Below, piece by piece: positions 16,744 through 27,600 of a stretch of 33,148 nt of DNA. The stretch comes from Paraburkholderia phenoliruptrix. GTDB lineage: Bacteria > Pseudomonadota > Gammaproteobacteria > Burkholderiales > Burkholderiaceae. Each line of letters starts with the position of its first letter. The stretch's first letter is position 1. The position numbers and the translations under genes were made by a program. Below the pieces are notes generated by a model. The model was not told the origin of the DNA. It ran no database searches and saw nothing but the letters and a program-made list of their open reading frames with translations. The stretch covers positions 1 through 33,148 of the forward strand of contig NZ_JAEUAV010000039.1 of the NCBI RefSeq assembly GCF_019511605.1, given 5' to 3'.

Positions 16744-17579
16744 ATCAGGATTCATCTTTCATGAACGCCAATCCGTCCGTTTTTTTTGCCCCTGTCGCTC
16801 AGGGCGAGCCGATGTACGAACTCGACGGCGTGTCGTTTCGCATTGGCGAGCGCGTGCTGTTGCATCCGCTCGCGCTGACGCTGCCGAAAGGGCGCGTGTG
16901 CGGCCTGATCGGTCACAACGGCTCCGGCAAATCGACGCTGCTCAAACTGCTCGCGCGTCAGCAGGCCCCCAGCGCAGGCATGCTGCGTTTCGCCGGGCGG
17001 CCGCTGCGCGAGTGGGAGAACCGCGAGTTTGCGCGTCAGGTCGCGTATCTGCCGCAACAGCAGCCGGCGGCGACCGGCATGACGGTGCGCGAACTGGTCG
17101 CGCTTGGCCGCTATCCGTGGCACGGCGCGCTCGGCCGCTTTACCGGAGTGGACGCCGACAAGGTGCACGAGGCGATGGAACTCACGGACATTGCGCGTTT
17201 CGCGGACCGCGCGGTGGACAGTCTCTCCGGCGGCGAGCGGCAACGCGCGTGGATTGCGATGCTGGTCGCGCAGGACAGCCAGTGTCTGCTGCTCGACGAA
17301 CCGATTTCGGCGCTCGACATCGCGCATCAACTCGAAGTGCTCGACCTCGTGCGCACGCTGAGTCAGCAACGCGGCCTCGGCGTGGTGGTCGTGCTGCACG
17401 ACGTCAACATGGCCGCGCGTTTCTGTGACGACCTGGTTGCGCTGAAGGGCGGCCGTCTGCTCGCGAGCGGCAGCGCACCGGAGTTGATCGAAGAGAAGAT
17501 GCTGGGCGCAATTTACGGTGTGCCGATGGGCACCGTCGCGCATCCGCGCGGCGGCACGCCGATCAGTTTCGCGTATTGA
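16740..17579 (+). CDS. Iron-siderophore ABC importer ATPase, FhuC type
   Basis: 279 residues from ATG 16740, which overlaps the previous stop; ATG 16761 (272 residues) has a better AGGA site and may be the true start. The ATPase has Walker A GHNGSGKSTL, Q-loop YLPQQQPAATGMTVRELVALGRYPWHG, signature LSGGERQRAW, Walker B CLLLDEPISALD and the switch VVLHDVNMAARFCD. The ALGRYPWHG segment and D-I-A-H-Q after the D-loop mark the FecE/FhuC class, which powers uptake of ferric siderophores across the inner membrane. The permease and the periplasmic binding protein it needs are not in the window. A 226-base gap with a hairpin follows. Confidence 0.92.
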   Translation: MNQDSSFMNANPSVFFAPVAQGEPMYELDGVSFRIGERVLLHPLALTLPKGRVCGLIGHNGSGKSTLLKLLARQQAPSAGMLRFAGRPLREWENREFARQVAYLPQQQPAATGMTVRELVALGRYPWHGALGRFTGVDADKVHEAMELTDIARFADRAVDSLSGGERQRAWIAMLVAQDSQCLLLDEPISALDIAHQLEVLDLVRTLSQQRGLGVVVVLHDVNMAARFCDDLVALKGGRLLASGSAPELIEEKMLGAIYGVPMGTVAHPRGGTPISFAY

Positions 17580-17589
17580 CCGGCATTAG

Positions 17590-17629
17590 CCGGCCGGCCT
17601 TCGTGTCCGCGTGATGCAAGGCCAGCCGG
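17590..17629 (+). other. Strong hairpin between transporter and NRPS genes
   Basis: CCGGCCGGCCTT (17590-17601) pairs with AAGGCCAGCCGG (17618-17629) with a single mismatch and a 16-base loop. There is no T-run, so a classic terminator is unlikely. It could be a processing or attenuation site that sets NRPS message levels below those of the transporter genes. A second small stem follows at 17654-17672. Confidence 0.5.
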
Positions 17630-17805
17630 CACGGCTGACCGGTATCAGATAACGGCGTTCCCAAGAGACGCCTTGCTTTCCCCGCAATGACGATATTCAC
17701 GCCGCCGGCGCAATGCATGCGACGGCGACGCTTGTCTTGCGCCGCGCTGATGCGGTGCGAGGCGATGACAGCCGCGCGGCGCGCGGCAAATCTCGGGAGG
17801 CGAGG

Positions 17806-20800
17806 ATGTCTGTTATCAATACGCCGCGCCATGACGGCGCGCACCAGTGCGCGGTGAATCGCGCGGCGCAGAACCAGCAAGTCGACAGCACCGGGTTGTT
17901 CAGCGAAGCACAGCATCAAACGGCCGCGGCGCCCGCGCAGGACCTGGTTACGGTGATGAAGCTGCACGTTCGCGAACGTCCCGATCAGGTGGCCGTGCGT
18001 TTTCTCGCCGACGGCGAGATGGACGCTCACGAATTGACCTACAGCGAGCTGGATGCACGCGCGCGGCGTCTCGCGGCACGCTTGCGCAAGCATGGCGCGC
18101 AGAATGACCGCGTGCTGCTGATGCTGCCGAGCGGCCTTGACTACGTAACGTCGTTTTTTGCCTGTCAGTATGCAGGGATGATCGCGGTTCCTGCGTACCC
18201 GCCCCAGGCGCTGCAAAGCGGACACATCGAACGGCTGCGGCGCATTGCGCACGATTGCATGGCGCGTATCGCAGTGGTGGAGCACGCGTCGTGTGGCGTG
18301 TCGGGCGGCCCCGAATGCGAGCTCGAGTTGAACGGCGCCACGCTGCTGTCGCCCAACGAGGCAAGCGGCGACGAATACTTCTGCATCGAGCGCGCCGAAC
18401 CTGGCGCAATAGCGTTTTTGCAGTACACGTCCGGCTCGACGTCGTCGCCGAAAGGGGTGATGGTTAGTCATGCGAACGTATGCGTGAACGTGAACGCGAT
18501 GGCGCGCGGCATGGGTTGCGGGCCCGGCGACCGCATGTTCTCGTGGCTGCCGCTGTATCACGACATGGGCTTGATCGGCAGTGTGCTGATGCCGGTGTTG
18601 TGCGGCTTCCCGGTCAGCCTGATTTCGCCGCTGCATTTTCTCGAGCGTCCGGCGCGCTGGCTGGCGGGCATCGCACGCGAGCGCGCGAGCGTGACTGGCG
18701 GTCCTGACTTTGCATATCGACTATGCACGGACCGCGTGCGCGATGCCCAACTGGCCGGACTCGATCTGTCGTCGCTGCGCGTCGCGTTCTGCGGCTCGGA
18801 GCCGATTCGCCAGACGACGCTCGACGGTTTCGCTGAGCGTTTCAGCGTCCACGGCCTGGATCCGCGCGCGATGTACGCCTGTTACGGCCTCGCCGAGGCG
18901 ACGCTGTTCCTCACTGGCGTCGAGGTCGGCTCGGGCTCGCCCGAAACGCGCTTTTCCGCGTCGGCGCTTGCGCAGGCAGTGCCGGTTGCGCGCCCCGTGG
19001 CTGCCGGTGACGGCGGTGGTGATGGCGGTGGTGTTGGCGCGCGCCGCATGCACGGTGAGCCCAGTGACGTGAGCGATGCGACTGACGGCGGGGACGATAA
19101 GGCCGTCGTCGGTTGCGGTGTGACGGCCTTCGGCCACGAGCTTGCGATTGTCGATCCGCAGACGGGCAAGCGCCTGCCGGACGGTCACGTCGGCGAGGTG
19201 TGGTGTACCGGTCCCAGCATCACGCACGGCTATTGGCATAACCCGCAGGCCACGGCGGAGGTGTTTCTCGACGACGCGCCCGGTTTTCCGGGACGCTGGC
19301 TGCGGACCGGCGATCTGGGTTTTGTCCACCGCGGTCAGTTCTTCTTTTGCGGACGCCGCAAAGACATGATCGTGCTGCGCGGCGAGAACGTGTATCCGCA
19401 GGACCTGGAAACGGTGCTTGCGGAGCGTGTCGAATGGCTGCGGCGCGGGCGCGTCACCGCGTTTCCTGTCCAGACCGCCGACGGCGCCGAGGCGATTGGC
19501 GTCGCCGCGGAAGTGCCACGCGGCAGGGCGCGGCAGGCGGCGCCCGAGACCATCTGCAACGCGATCGCCACAGCGCTTGGCGACGCGTTCCAGTATGAAG
19601 CCGCGTTGATTCTGCTGCTCGAGCCTGGCGATCTGCCGCGCACGTCCAGTGGAAAATTGCAGCGCAGCGCATGCGTGGCCGCGTGGCAAAGCGGGGCGCT
19701 GGTGCCGTTCGCGGTACGTGACGCAAGGTCGGAGCCGCCGCGAGCCAGTGCAAACGGCGCGAACATGCCAGAAGCGGGCAGCACGACGTTGACGCCCACG
19801 GAGCAGATCATCGCGCAGATCTGGAGCGAGGTGCTCGACGTGCCGACACCCGACGCAAGGGACGACTTTTTCGCGCTGGGAGGCCGCTCGCTGCTGGCCG
19901 CGAAGGTCGCGTCGCGGCTGCGTGCGCAACTGGGGCGCGACGTGCCCGTCGGACTTCTGTTTAGTCATCCGAACCTTGCGGACCTGGCGGGCGCGCTTCA
20001 GGCGCGCTGGGCCACCCCCACGCAAGCCGGTGCAAGCGTTGTCCCGCTGACGCGCCGCGCTGCAAGCGAGCGTGGCTCGGCGCCGCTGTCCTTGCCGCAG
20101 GAACGTCTGTGGGTGCTGTGGCAACTCGATCCGGATAGCCCTGCCTACAACATCTCTGCGGCGCTTTCTTTGACGGGGCCGCTCGATGCAAACAGGGTGA
20201 AGAGCGCGCTCGATGCACTGGTTTTGCGTCACGAGGTGCTGCGTACGCGCTTTGACGATAGCGGCGACGCACCGCGTCAACTGATCACGGCCGTGACCGG
20301 CGTGTCAGATCTTTGCGACGCGTGGCACTGGCAAACCGTCGACGCGCGCAACAGCACCGACGCACAGTTCGACGCGCAGTTGCGCCGACGCGCGCGCGAA
20401 CCCTTCGATCTGACATGCGGCCCGCTCTTTCGCGCGACGCTGTTCGTGCGCGGCGATGAGCGGCACGTACTGCACTTCGTCATGCATCACATTGTGGCCG
20501 ACGGCTGGTCGATCAATGTTTTGCTGCGCGATTTCGCCGCCGGTTATCGTGCCGCGCAGCTTGCCGGCATTAACGCTGTGCCCGCACTGCCGGCGCTGCC
20601 GGCACCGGCAGTCCAATACGCCGACTACGCAGCATGGCAGCGCGAGCGCTTTGACGCGGATGGCGGCGCGCAACTCGACGCGCAACTGCACTACTGGCGC
20701 AGCCGCCTCGCGGGCTACGACGCGTTGCTCGATCTGCCGACCCTTCACGAACGCGGGCGTGCCTATGAGCCGCGTGCTGCGCGCGTGGGCGCCGGCATTT

Positions 20801-21480
20801 CCGTGGCTCTCGCGAGCCGCCTCGAGTCGCTCGCGCGAGCGGAAAACGCCACCTTGTTCATGGTGCTGCTCGCCGCGTTTGCCGCGTTGCTGTCGCGGTA
20901 CAGCGGCGCGCATGACGTCGCAATCGCGGTGCCCGTTGCCGGTCGCGACCGGCTGGAAACCGAGGAGTTGATCGGCTTCTTCGTCAACACGCTGGCAATG
21001 CGCGCATCCGTGAACAGCACGCAGTCGTTTGCCGCATTGCTGCGCGAGGTGCGCGACGACAGCATCGACGCGCAGGCGAATGCGGATGTGCCGTTCGAGC
21101 GCGTCGTAGCCGCGCTGCAATCGGGACGCCGCGCGGGCGGAAGTCCGCTCGCGCAGATCAAGTTCGTGCTGCACGACGAATTCGATACGGCGCTCGATCT
21201 CGAAGGTGTGCAGTGTGAACTGATAGACGCTGACGCGAGCGACGCCCGCTTCGAACTCGCGCTCGATGTATTCCGTGAACCTTCCGGCGAACTGCGCTGC
21301 GTGTTCGCGTACGCCGACGCGCTCTACGACGATGCGTTCGTCGCGCAGTTTGCGCGCCACTACGTTGCGCTGCTCGAGCAGATCGCGGACACGCCTTCGC
21401 GCGCGCTTGGCGCATTCCATCTCGACGACGATGAAGCGGCTGAAAGCACTGCGCCCGACGCGGGGGCCTACGCGCTGTAA
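17806..21480 (+). CDS. NRPS starter protein: fatty acyl-AMP ligase, carrier protein, condensation domain
   Basis: 1224 residues from ATG 17806 (GGGAGG upstream). Residues ~40-635 are a fatty acyl-AMP ligase: LQYTSGSTSSPKGVMVSHANV, SWLPLYHDMGLIG, YGLAEATLFLT and RTGDLGFVHRGQFFFCGRRKDMIV are typical of FAALs, which load a fatty acid onto a carrier protein. The carrier has GGRSL with Ser695 as the phosphopantetheine site. A complete C domain follows (~760-1205): PLSLPQERLW, HHIVADGWS with His894-His895 and Asp899, and IGFFVNTLAMR. It ends after C, so this domain should join the acyl chain to the amino acid held by the next protein. There is an extra Gly/Asp-rich stretch in the ligase (around residues 400-440). 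The product is thus a lipopeptide. Confidence 0.93.
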   Translation: MSVINTPRHDGAHQCAVNRAAQNQQVDSTGLFSEAQHQTAAAPAQDLVTVMKLHVRERPDQVAVRFLADGEMDAHELTYSELDARARRLAARLRKHGAQNDRVLLMLPSGLDYVTSFFACQYAGMIAVPAYPPQALQSGHIERLRRIAHDCMARIAVVEHASCGVSGGPECELELNGATLLSPNEASGDEYFCIERAEPGAIAFLQYTSGSTSSPKGVMVSHANVCVNVNAMARGMGCGPGDRMFSWLPLYHDMGLIGSVLMPVLCGFPVSLISPLHFLERPARWLAGIARERASVTGGPDFAYRLCTDRVRDAQLAGLDLSSLRVAFCGSEPIRQTTLDGFAERFSVHGLDPRAMYACYGLAEATLFLTGVEVGSGSPETRFSASALAQAVPVARPVAAGDGGGDGGGVGARRMHGEPSDVSDATDGGDDKAVVGCGVTAFGHELAIVDPQTGKRLPDGHVGEVWCTGPSITHGYWHNPQATAEVFLDDAPGFPGRWLRTGDLGFVHRGQFFFCGRRKDMIVLRGENVYPQDLETVLAERVEWLRRGRVTAFPVQTADGAEAIGVAAEVPRGRARQAAPETICNAIATALGDAFQYEAALILLLEPGDLPRTSSGKLQRSACVAAWQSGALVPFAVRDARSEPPRASANGANMPEAGSTTLTPTEQIIAQIWSEVLDVPTPDARDDFFALGGRSLLAAKVASRLRAQLGRDVPVGLLFSHPNLADLAGALQARWATPTQAGASVVPLTRRAASERGSAPLSLPQERLWVLWQLDPDSPAYNISAALSLTGPLDANRVKSALDALVLRHEVLRTRFDDSGDAPRQLITAVTGVSDLCDAWHWQTVDARNSTDAQFDAQLRRRAREPFDLTCGPLFRATLFVRGDERHVLHFVMHHIVADGWSINVLLRDFAAGYRAAQLAGINAVPALPALPAPAVQYADYAAWQRERFDADGGAQLDAQLHYWRSRLAGYDALLDLPTLHERGRAYEPRAARVGAGISVALASRLESLARAENATLFMVLLAAFAALLSRYSGAHDVAIAVPVAGRDRLETEELIGFFVNTLAMRASVNSTQSFAALLREVRDDSIDAQANADVPFERVVAALQSGRRAGGSPLAQIKFVLHDEFDTALDLEGVQCELIDADASDARFELALDVFREPSGELRCVFAYADALYDDAFVAQFARHYVALLEQIADTPSRALGAFHLDDDEAAESTAPDAGAYAL
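18996..19100 (+). repeat. Low-complexity Gly/Asp-rich insertion in the acyl-AMP ligase
   Basis: GGTGA/GGCGGT-type repeats encode GDGGGDGGGVG and then a Ser/Asp-rich stretch (about residues 397-432). It lies between the active-site LAEAT motif and the HELAIVDPQTG strand, where related ligases have a short loop. Confidence 0.65.
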
Positions 21481-21605
21481 GCACGTGGCTTGAGCCGCGC
21501 TTTCACAGCGCCGTTGCGGCACCAGCGACATCTCGACTTACCTCGAAACAGTGGCCCGCGCATGCTCGCGCGGGCGTCAGACACCTGGATCACACCACGG
21601 ACACC

Positions 21606-24600
21606 ATGCAAGCCATCCACTTCGACACCGATTTCCTGCCTGCGCGCGTTGCGCGGTTTGCCATCGAACGGCCGCACGCCGTTGCACTCGTCGACAGCGC
21701 CGGGTCGCTCGCCTGGCACGAACTGTGGGCCTGGTCGGGCCGGCTTGCCACGGCGCTGGCCGACGCCGGCGTGCGGCCTGGCGATCGCGTGGTGATCGCA
21801 TTGCCGCGCTGCGCGGCGCTCGTCGCGACGATCCTCGCGGCGTGGCGAGTGCGTGCCTGCTATGTGCCCCTCGACCCCGCGTTGCCGCAAGCGCGTCTGC
21901 GCTGGCAGGCCGAGGACTGCGGCGCGCGGCTCGTGGTGATGGGCGACGCGGCGGCGGTGAGTGCATCGACAGATCATCCAGGTGGCGAAGGCGTGGTCGA
22001 CGCTGCGCGCAACGCCGCCTGGCTGCCCGACGGGGTGGTGCAACTGAACCCGCACGAGTTGCGTGTGGAGATCGGCAACGCAATGAGCGACATGGGCGCG
22101 ATTTCTGCGGAGCCCGCCGGTCTCGCCGCGTTGCATCCTCAAGCCGACGACAGCATTCTCGCGTGGCCCGCCTACGTGATCTACACCTCGGGCTCCACCG
22201 GCCGCCCGAAGGGCGTCGTCCTGAGTCATGCCGCGCTCGCCGCGTATGTGCGCGGCGTCAGCGAGCGGCTGCCCGAGGACGTCGCGAGCGCCGCGTATCT
22301 GTCGACGCCCGCCGCCGACCTCGGGCACACGTCGCTGTTCGGCGCGCTGTGGCATGGCTGGACGCTGCATCTGCTCGACGCGGATGTCGTCGCCGATCCC
22401 AACGCCTTCGCAGACTACATGCACGCGCATGCCGTCGATCTGCTGAAAATCGTGCCGAGCCATCTCGACGCGCTGCTGCAGGCGCAATTTCCCGAGCGGG
22501 CCTTGCCGCGCCGTTGCCTCGTGCTGGGCGGCGAGCCGGCGCCGACGCGGCTCGCCGAGCGCATTGCGGCGCTGCGTCCCGAGTGCCTGCTGATTAATCA
22601 CTATGGACCGACCGAGACTGCCGTCGGCGTGCTGACGCGCTCGGGCGCGCACAGCCCGGCGGCGACGTTGCCGCTCGGCAAGCCGCTTGCGCATGTCGAC
22701 GCCCGCATCGTCGACGCCGACGGCAACCCCGTGCCGAAGGGAGCGGCAGGCGAACTGTGCATTGGCGGCGCGAGTGTCGCGTATGGCTACCTGAACCGGC
22801 CGTCGTTGACCGCCGAGCGTTTCGTTCCCGATCCCGCTGGCCACGGTGCACGGCTTTACCGGACGGGCGATCGCAGCCGCCGCTTGCCCGACGGCGAATT
22901 TGCGTTTCTCGGACGTCTCGACGACCAGGTGAAGATTCGCGGTTTTCGCGTCGAGCCCGAAGAGATCGCTGCACGCCTGCGTACCGAGGACGGCGTGCGC
23001 GATGCCGTGGTGATTGCACATACCGATAGCGAAGGCGCGGCGCCGCGCCTCGTCGCCTATCTGAGCGCGAACGGCACGCTCGACGTCGACGCAATCCGCG
23101 CGCGCCTCGCCGCGGATTTGCCGGACTACATGGTGCCGTCGTCGCTACAGGTGCTGGCGGCGCTGCCGCTCACCGCCAACGGCAAGGTCGACCGCGCCGC
23201 GTTGCCGGTGCCGCAGCAGCAGAGCGAGGCCGCGAGTGCCGCGCGTATAGAGCCGCGCAACGACGCGGAACGCACGCTCACGGGCATCTGGCGGCTCGTG
23301 CTCAAACGCGACGATATCGGCGTAACGGACAACTACTTCGAGATTGGCGGAGACTCGATTCTGAGCTTGCAGATCATCGCGAAGGCGCGCGCCGCGGGCC
23401 TGAAGCTCACGCCCAAGCAGATGTTCGACCATCCGACTATCGAGGCTGCGGCGCGCGTGGCGGTGCCGCTGCCCATGACGGGCGGGCGGGCGAATGCGGC
23501 GGCGCAGGCGCCTGCGAGTGCGAGTGCGCCTGCGAGTGCGAGTGCGGGTGCGAGTGCGAGTGCGAGTGCGCGGACAACAGCGGCAGCGTCCGAAAACGTC
23601 CGCGCGACAGCGAGTGCGGCTGGTAAGGCGAGCGCATCGACGAGTGAGAGCGCGCCTGCCCGCGCGCACGAAAACGCAGTCAATTCCTCTGGCGCACGCG
23701 TGGCCGCATCGGCTGAAGCATTGGCAGCCGTCAGCGCCGCAAGCGGGGCCGCCGGCGACCTCAGTGCAGTCCCGGCAACGGCCGCCGGGAACACCGACGC
23801 ATCGCGCGCCGTCGAGTCCGGCAGCAACGCTTGCTGGTTTGCACAGGCGGGCATTTCGCGCGACGCGGTCGAGGCCGTCTACCCGGCCACGCCGATGCAG
23901 CAGGGGCTGCTCTTTCACGGCATGCTCGACGGCGAGCCGGGCATGTATGTGTCGCAGTTGCGCCTGACGATCGACGCGCTCCGTATCGACACGATGCGTG
24001 CGGCGTGGGACGTGGTGATCGCGCGTCATCCGGTCCTGCGCACGCGCTTCGTGTGGCCTGCGGGCGGCGAACCGTTGCAGGTCGTCGAGCGGCATGTGCG
24101 TATGCCGTTCGAAGTGCATGCGCGCCTTGCCGATGCGGTGCCGGGTTCGACTGTCAACGCGTGCACAGAAGAACAATATGACGCCGCATACGACGCCGCC
24201 AGGCAGGCGCTCGTCGCGCGCGGCTTCGAGCCGGGCGTGGCGCCGCTGATGCGCGTCGATGTTTTCGAGCGTCCCGACGGCGCGCACGATCTTGTGTGGA
24301 CTCACCATCATGCGCTGACCGATGGTTGGAGCACCGCACAGGTCGTGACCGAAGTGGGCCGTGCATATGCGGAGATCGAGGCCGGGCGGGTTCCCGATAC
24401 ATCGCCTGGTACGCCTTATGAATCTTACGTGCGCTGGCTGCGCGACCAACCGGACACCGCTGCGTTCTGGCGCGCGCGGCTCGCAACGCGAGATGATCCG
24501 GCGCGCCTTGCCGATGCGCTCGGCAGTGCGTTGCGGCCGTCGTCGGTAAACGGCGCCGTTGCAGCGGAAGCCAAAGCGCTGATTCGCGAACTCGACGGCG

Positions 24601-27600
24601 CCTCGCACGCGCGCCTGAAGCGTGCCGCGCAGCGCGCGCAGGTCACGCTGAATACGCTCGTGCAGGCAGCGTGGGCGCTGGTGCTCGCGCGCTTTTCCGG
24701 GCGCCCGCAGGTGACGTTCGGCATGACCGTGTCGGGCCGCCCGGTCGATCTGCCGGATGCGCAATCGACGGTTGGCCTTTTCATCAACAGCCTGCCGCTG
24801 TGGGTGGATGTCCAATCGCATGCGCCATTGCGCTCGTGGCTCGCCGCGCTGCAACGGCACAACGCGCAATTGCGCGAGGTCGAGCACACTCCGCTCGCGA
24901 GCTTGCAGCAATGGGCGGATTCGAGCGTCGATGCGCTGTTCGATAGTCTCATCGTGTTCGAAAACTATCCGCTCGATGATGCGCTGGGCGCGATGGGCGC
25001 GGCCCAGGTCTCGACGGTGGTGGAAGGGGCGCAGGCGGGCGATGCAATGCGCGCATCGAGTGCAATGGACAAGAACGACGCGGTGAGTTCAGCAACCGCA
25101 GCAACCACAGCAATCGCAGCAAGAAGCGATATCCATAGTCCGCTGCGCGTGCGCGCCGTCGAGGCGCACAACCGCAGTCACTTGCCGTTGATGCTGGTTG
25201 TCACGCCTCGCCACGTGGGCGGCGGCCACACGCTCAAGCTGGAGTGGCACCGTCATGCGGCGCGCGTTCCAGCAGATAGCGTAGAACTCATCGCCGGCTA
25301 TTTCGAGGAAATCCTCCATTGCCTCGCGACCGCGCTAGTCGACAACAATGATCCCGACGTGCGGTTGCACGATCTGAGAAACGACCACGCCGGAGATGTC
25401 GCCGCGACTGCTGTCGCCTCGTTCAACTACAAACCCGTGAACGCGCGAATCGCGGCGCAGGTACTGGAGCGGCCCAACGCAATTGCGCTGGTAGACGGAA
25501 ATGATCAGGTTACCTACGCACAGCTCGACGCATGGTCGCGTGCGATTGCGCGTGAACTGATCCGGCTCGGAGCGACGGCGGAAGTGCGCGTGGGCGTCGC
25601 GATGCAGCGCTCGGCGGCGCTGGTTGCATCGCTGCTTGGCGTGCTGCGCGCGGGGGCGGCGTACGTGCCGCTCGATCCGTCGTATCCGGCCGAGCGCCTT
25701 GCGCACATCGTCGACGATTCGCAGTTGCGCCTGATCGTCACCGATGCGGAAAGTCTCGCACAGCATGCAGCACTGTTCGGCGCGCGGCCGACGCTCGATG
25801 CGGCCGCGCTGCGCGACAGCGCATTGAGCGCGCACGTGCATGACGACATTGTGGATGCCGCACTCGATCCGCATCCCCATCCCCAGCAACTGGCCTACGT
25901 CATCTACACCTCGGGCTCGACTGGCCTGCCCAAGGGTGTGGGCGTCACACACGAAAACGTCGCGCGCCTGTTCGACGCCACGCAGTCGCGCTTCGCGTTC
26001 AATGAGAAGGACGTGTGGACGCTGTTCCACTCGTACGCATTCGACTTCTCGGTGTGGGAGATGTTTGGCGCACTGGTGCATGGCGCACGGCTCGTCATCG
26101 TGCCGCACTGGAGCGCACGCGAACCCGCGGCCTTTCATGCGTTGCTGCGCGAACAGCAGGTCACGGTGCTGAACCAGACGCCGTCGGCCTTCATGCAACT
26201 GACGCAGGCCGACGAGGGCAATACGCTCGACTCGCTGCGCGCGGTGATCTTCGGCGGTGAGCGTCTGGAGCCGGCATCGCTCGCGCGTTGGGCGGACGGC
26301 GCCCGCCGCAAGGGTGTGCTGCCCGCGCTCGTGAACATGTACGGCATCACGGAGACGACGGTGCACGTGACGCATCGCACGCTTGACGATGCAGCGCTGC
26401 GCGAGGCGCGCAGCGTGATCGGCGCGCCGCTCGACGACCTCACGCTGCATGAGCTCGATGCCGACCTGAACCGCGTGCCGGTTGGCGCAGTCGGCGAACT
26501 GTATGTAGGCGGCGCGGGCCTCGCGCGCGGCTATCTGGGACGCGCGGCGCTCACCGCGCAACGCTTCGTGCCGGACCCGTACGGCGCGCCGGGCGCACGT
26601 CTGTATCGCTCGGGCGATCTCGCGCGACGGTTGGCGGACGGCGACCTCGAATACCTGGGCCGCAACGACGACCAGGTGAAGATCCGCGGCTTTCGCATCG
26701 AACTCGGCGAGATTCAGGCGGCGCTGCTGGCCCATCCCGAAGTGCGTGATGCGGCAGTGCTGGTGCTAAGCGAGGCGAACACTGGCGACAGTGACCGGCG
26801 TCTTGTTGCATACGTGGTGCCGCGCGGCGCACCGCATACAGGCGATCTCGCGCGCTGGCAGGCGTGGCTCGCGGCGCGCCTGCCGGCGCACATGGTGCCG
26901 TCTTCGTATGTGGAGCTCGAGCGCTTTCCGCTCACGCCGAACGACAAGCTCGATCGTCGTGCGCTGCCTGCGCCTGAGGCGGTCGGAAATGCGGCGGGTC
27001 GCGCGTCTTACGTGGCGCCGCGCGACGAAACCGAAGCGCGGCTCGCGACAATCTGGCAACAGGTGCTGGGGGCCGAGCGGGTAGGCGCACTCGACGATTT
27101 CTTTCTACTCGGCGGGCATTCGTTGTTGGCGGTACGCATGATTTCGGCGGTGCGGGCGGCCTTCGGCGAGGCGCCCGGACTGCGCGCGGTGTTCGAACAT
27201 TCGCGGCTGTGCGAGTTTGCGACGCTGCTTCGCGGCACGCAGTTAGTTGACGACGATGCGCTCGTCTCGGCGCCTGGTGCGTTGGGTCTTCCACGCGGCG
27301 CTGACGGTACTAGCGTGGCTGATGTACAGAGCGAGCATCTCTCTATGCCAGCAGGGTACGTGGAGCAGGCGGAGCAGGCCGCGCAACGCGGGCAAGGCGG
27401 GAATGATACGCATGTAGGAGCGGGCGAGTACGCAGGGCAAACGGAGCAGGGTGAGCAGCCTGACCCGGCAAAGCAGGGTGAGCAGGCACACCAGGCAAAG
27501 CAGGCACAGCAGGCGGAGCAGGTTCAGAAGGCAATGCAGGCAGAGGAGGCCAACCAACTCGAGCCGTCGCAGCAACCAGAGTTGACCGCACACACCAACG

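Noticed and set aside
23850..24000. Dual condensation/epimerisation domain after PCP1
   Set aside because: The N-terminal start reads FHGMLDGEPG without the HH-x4-GD extension. It is treated as an ordinary C domain of undecided subtype.
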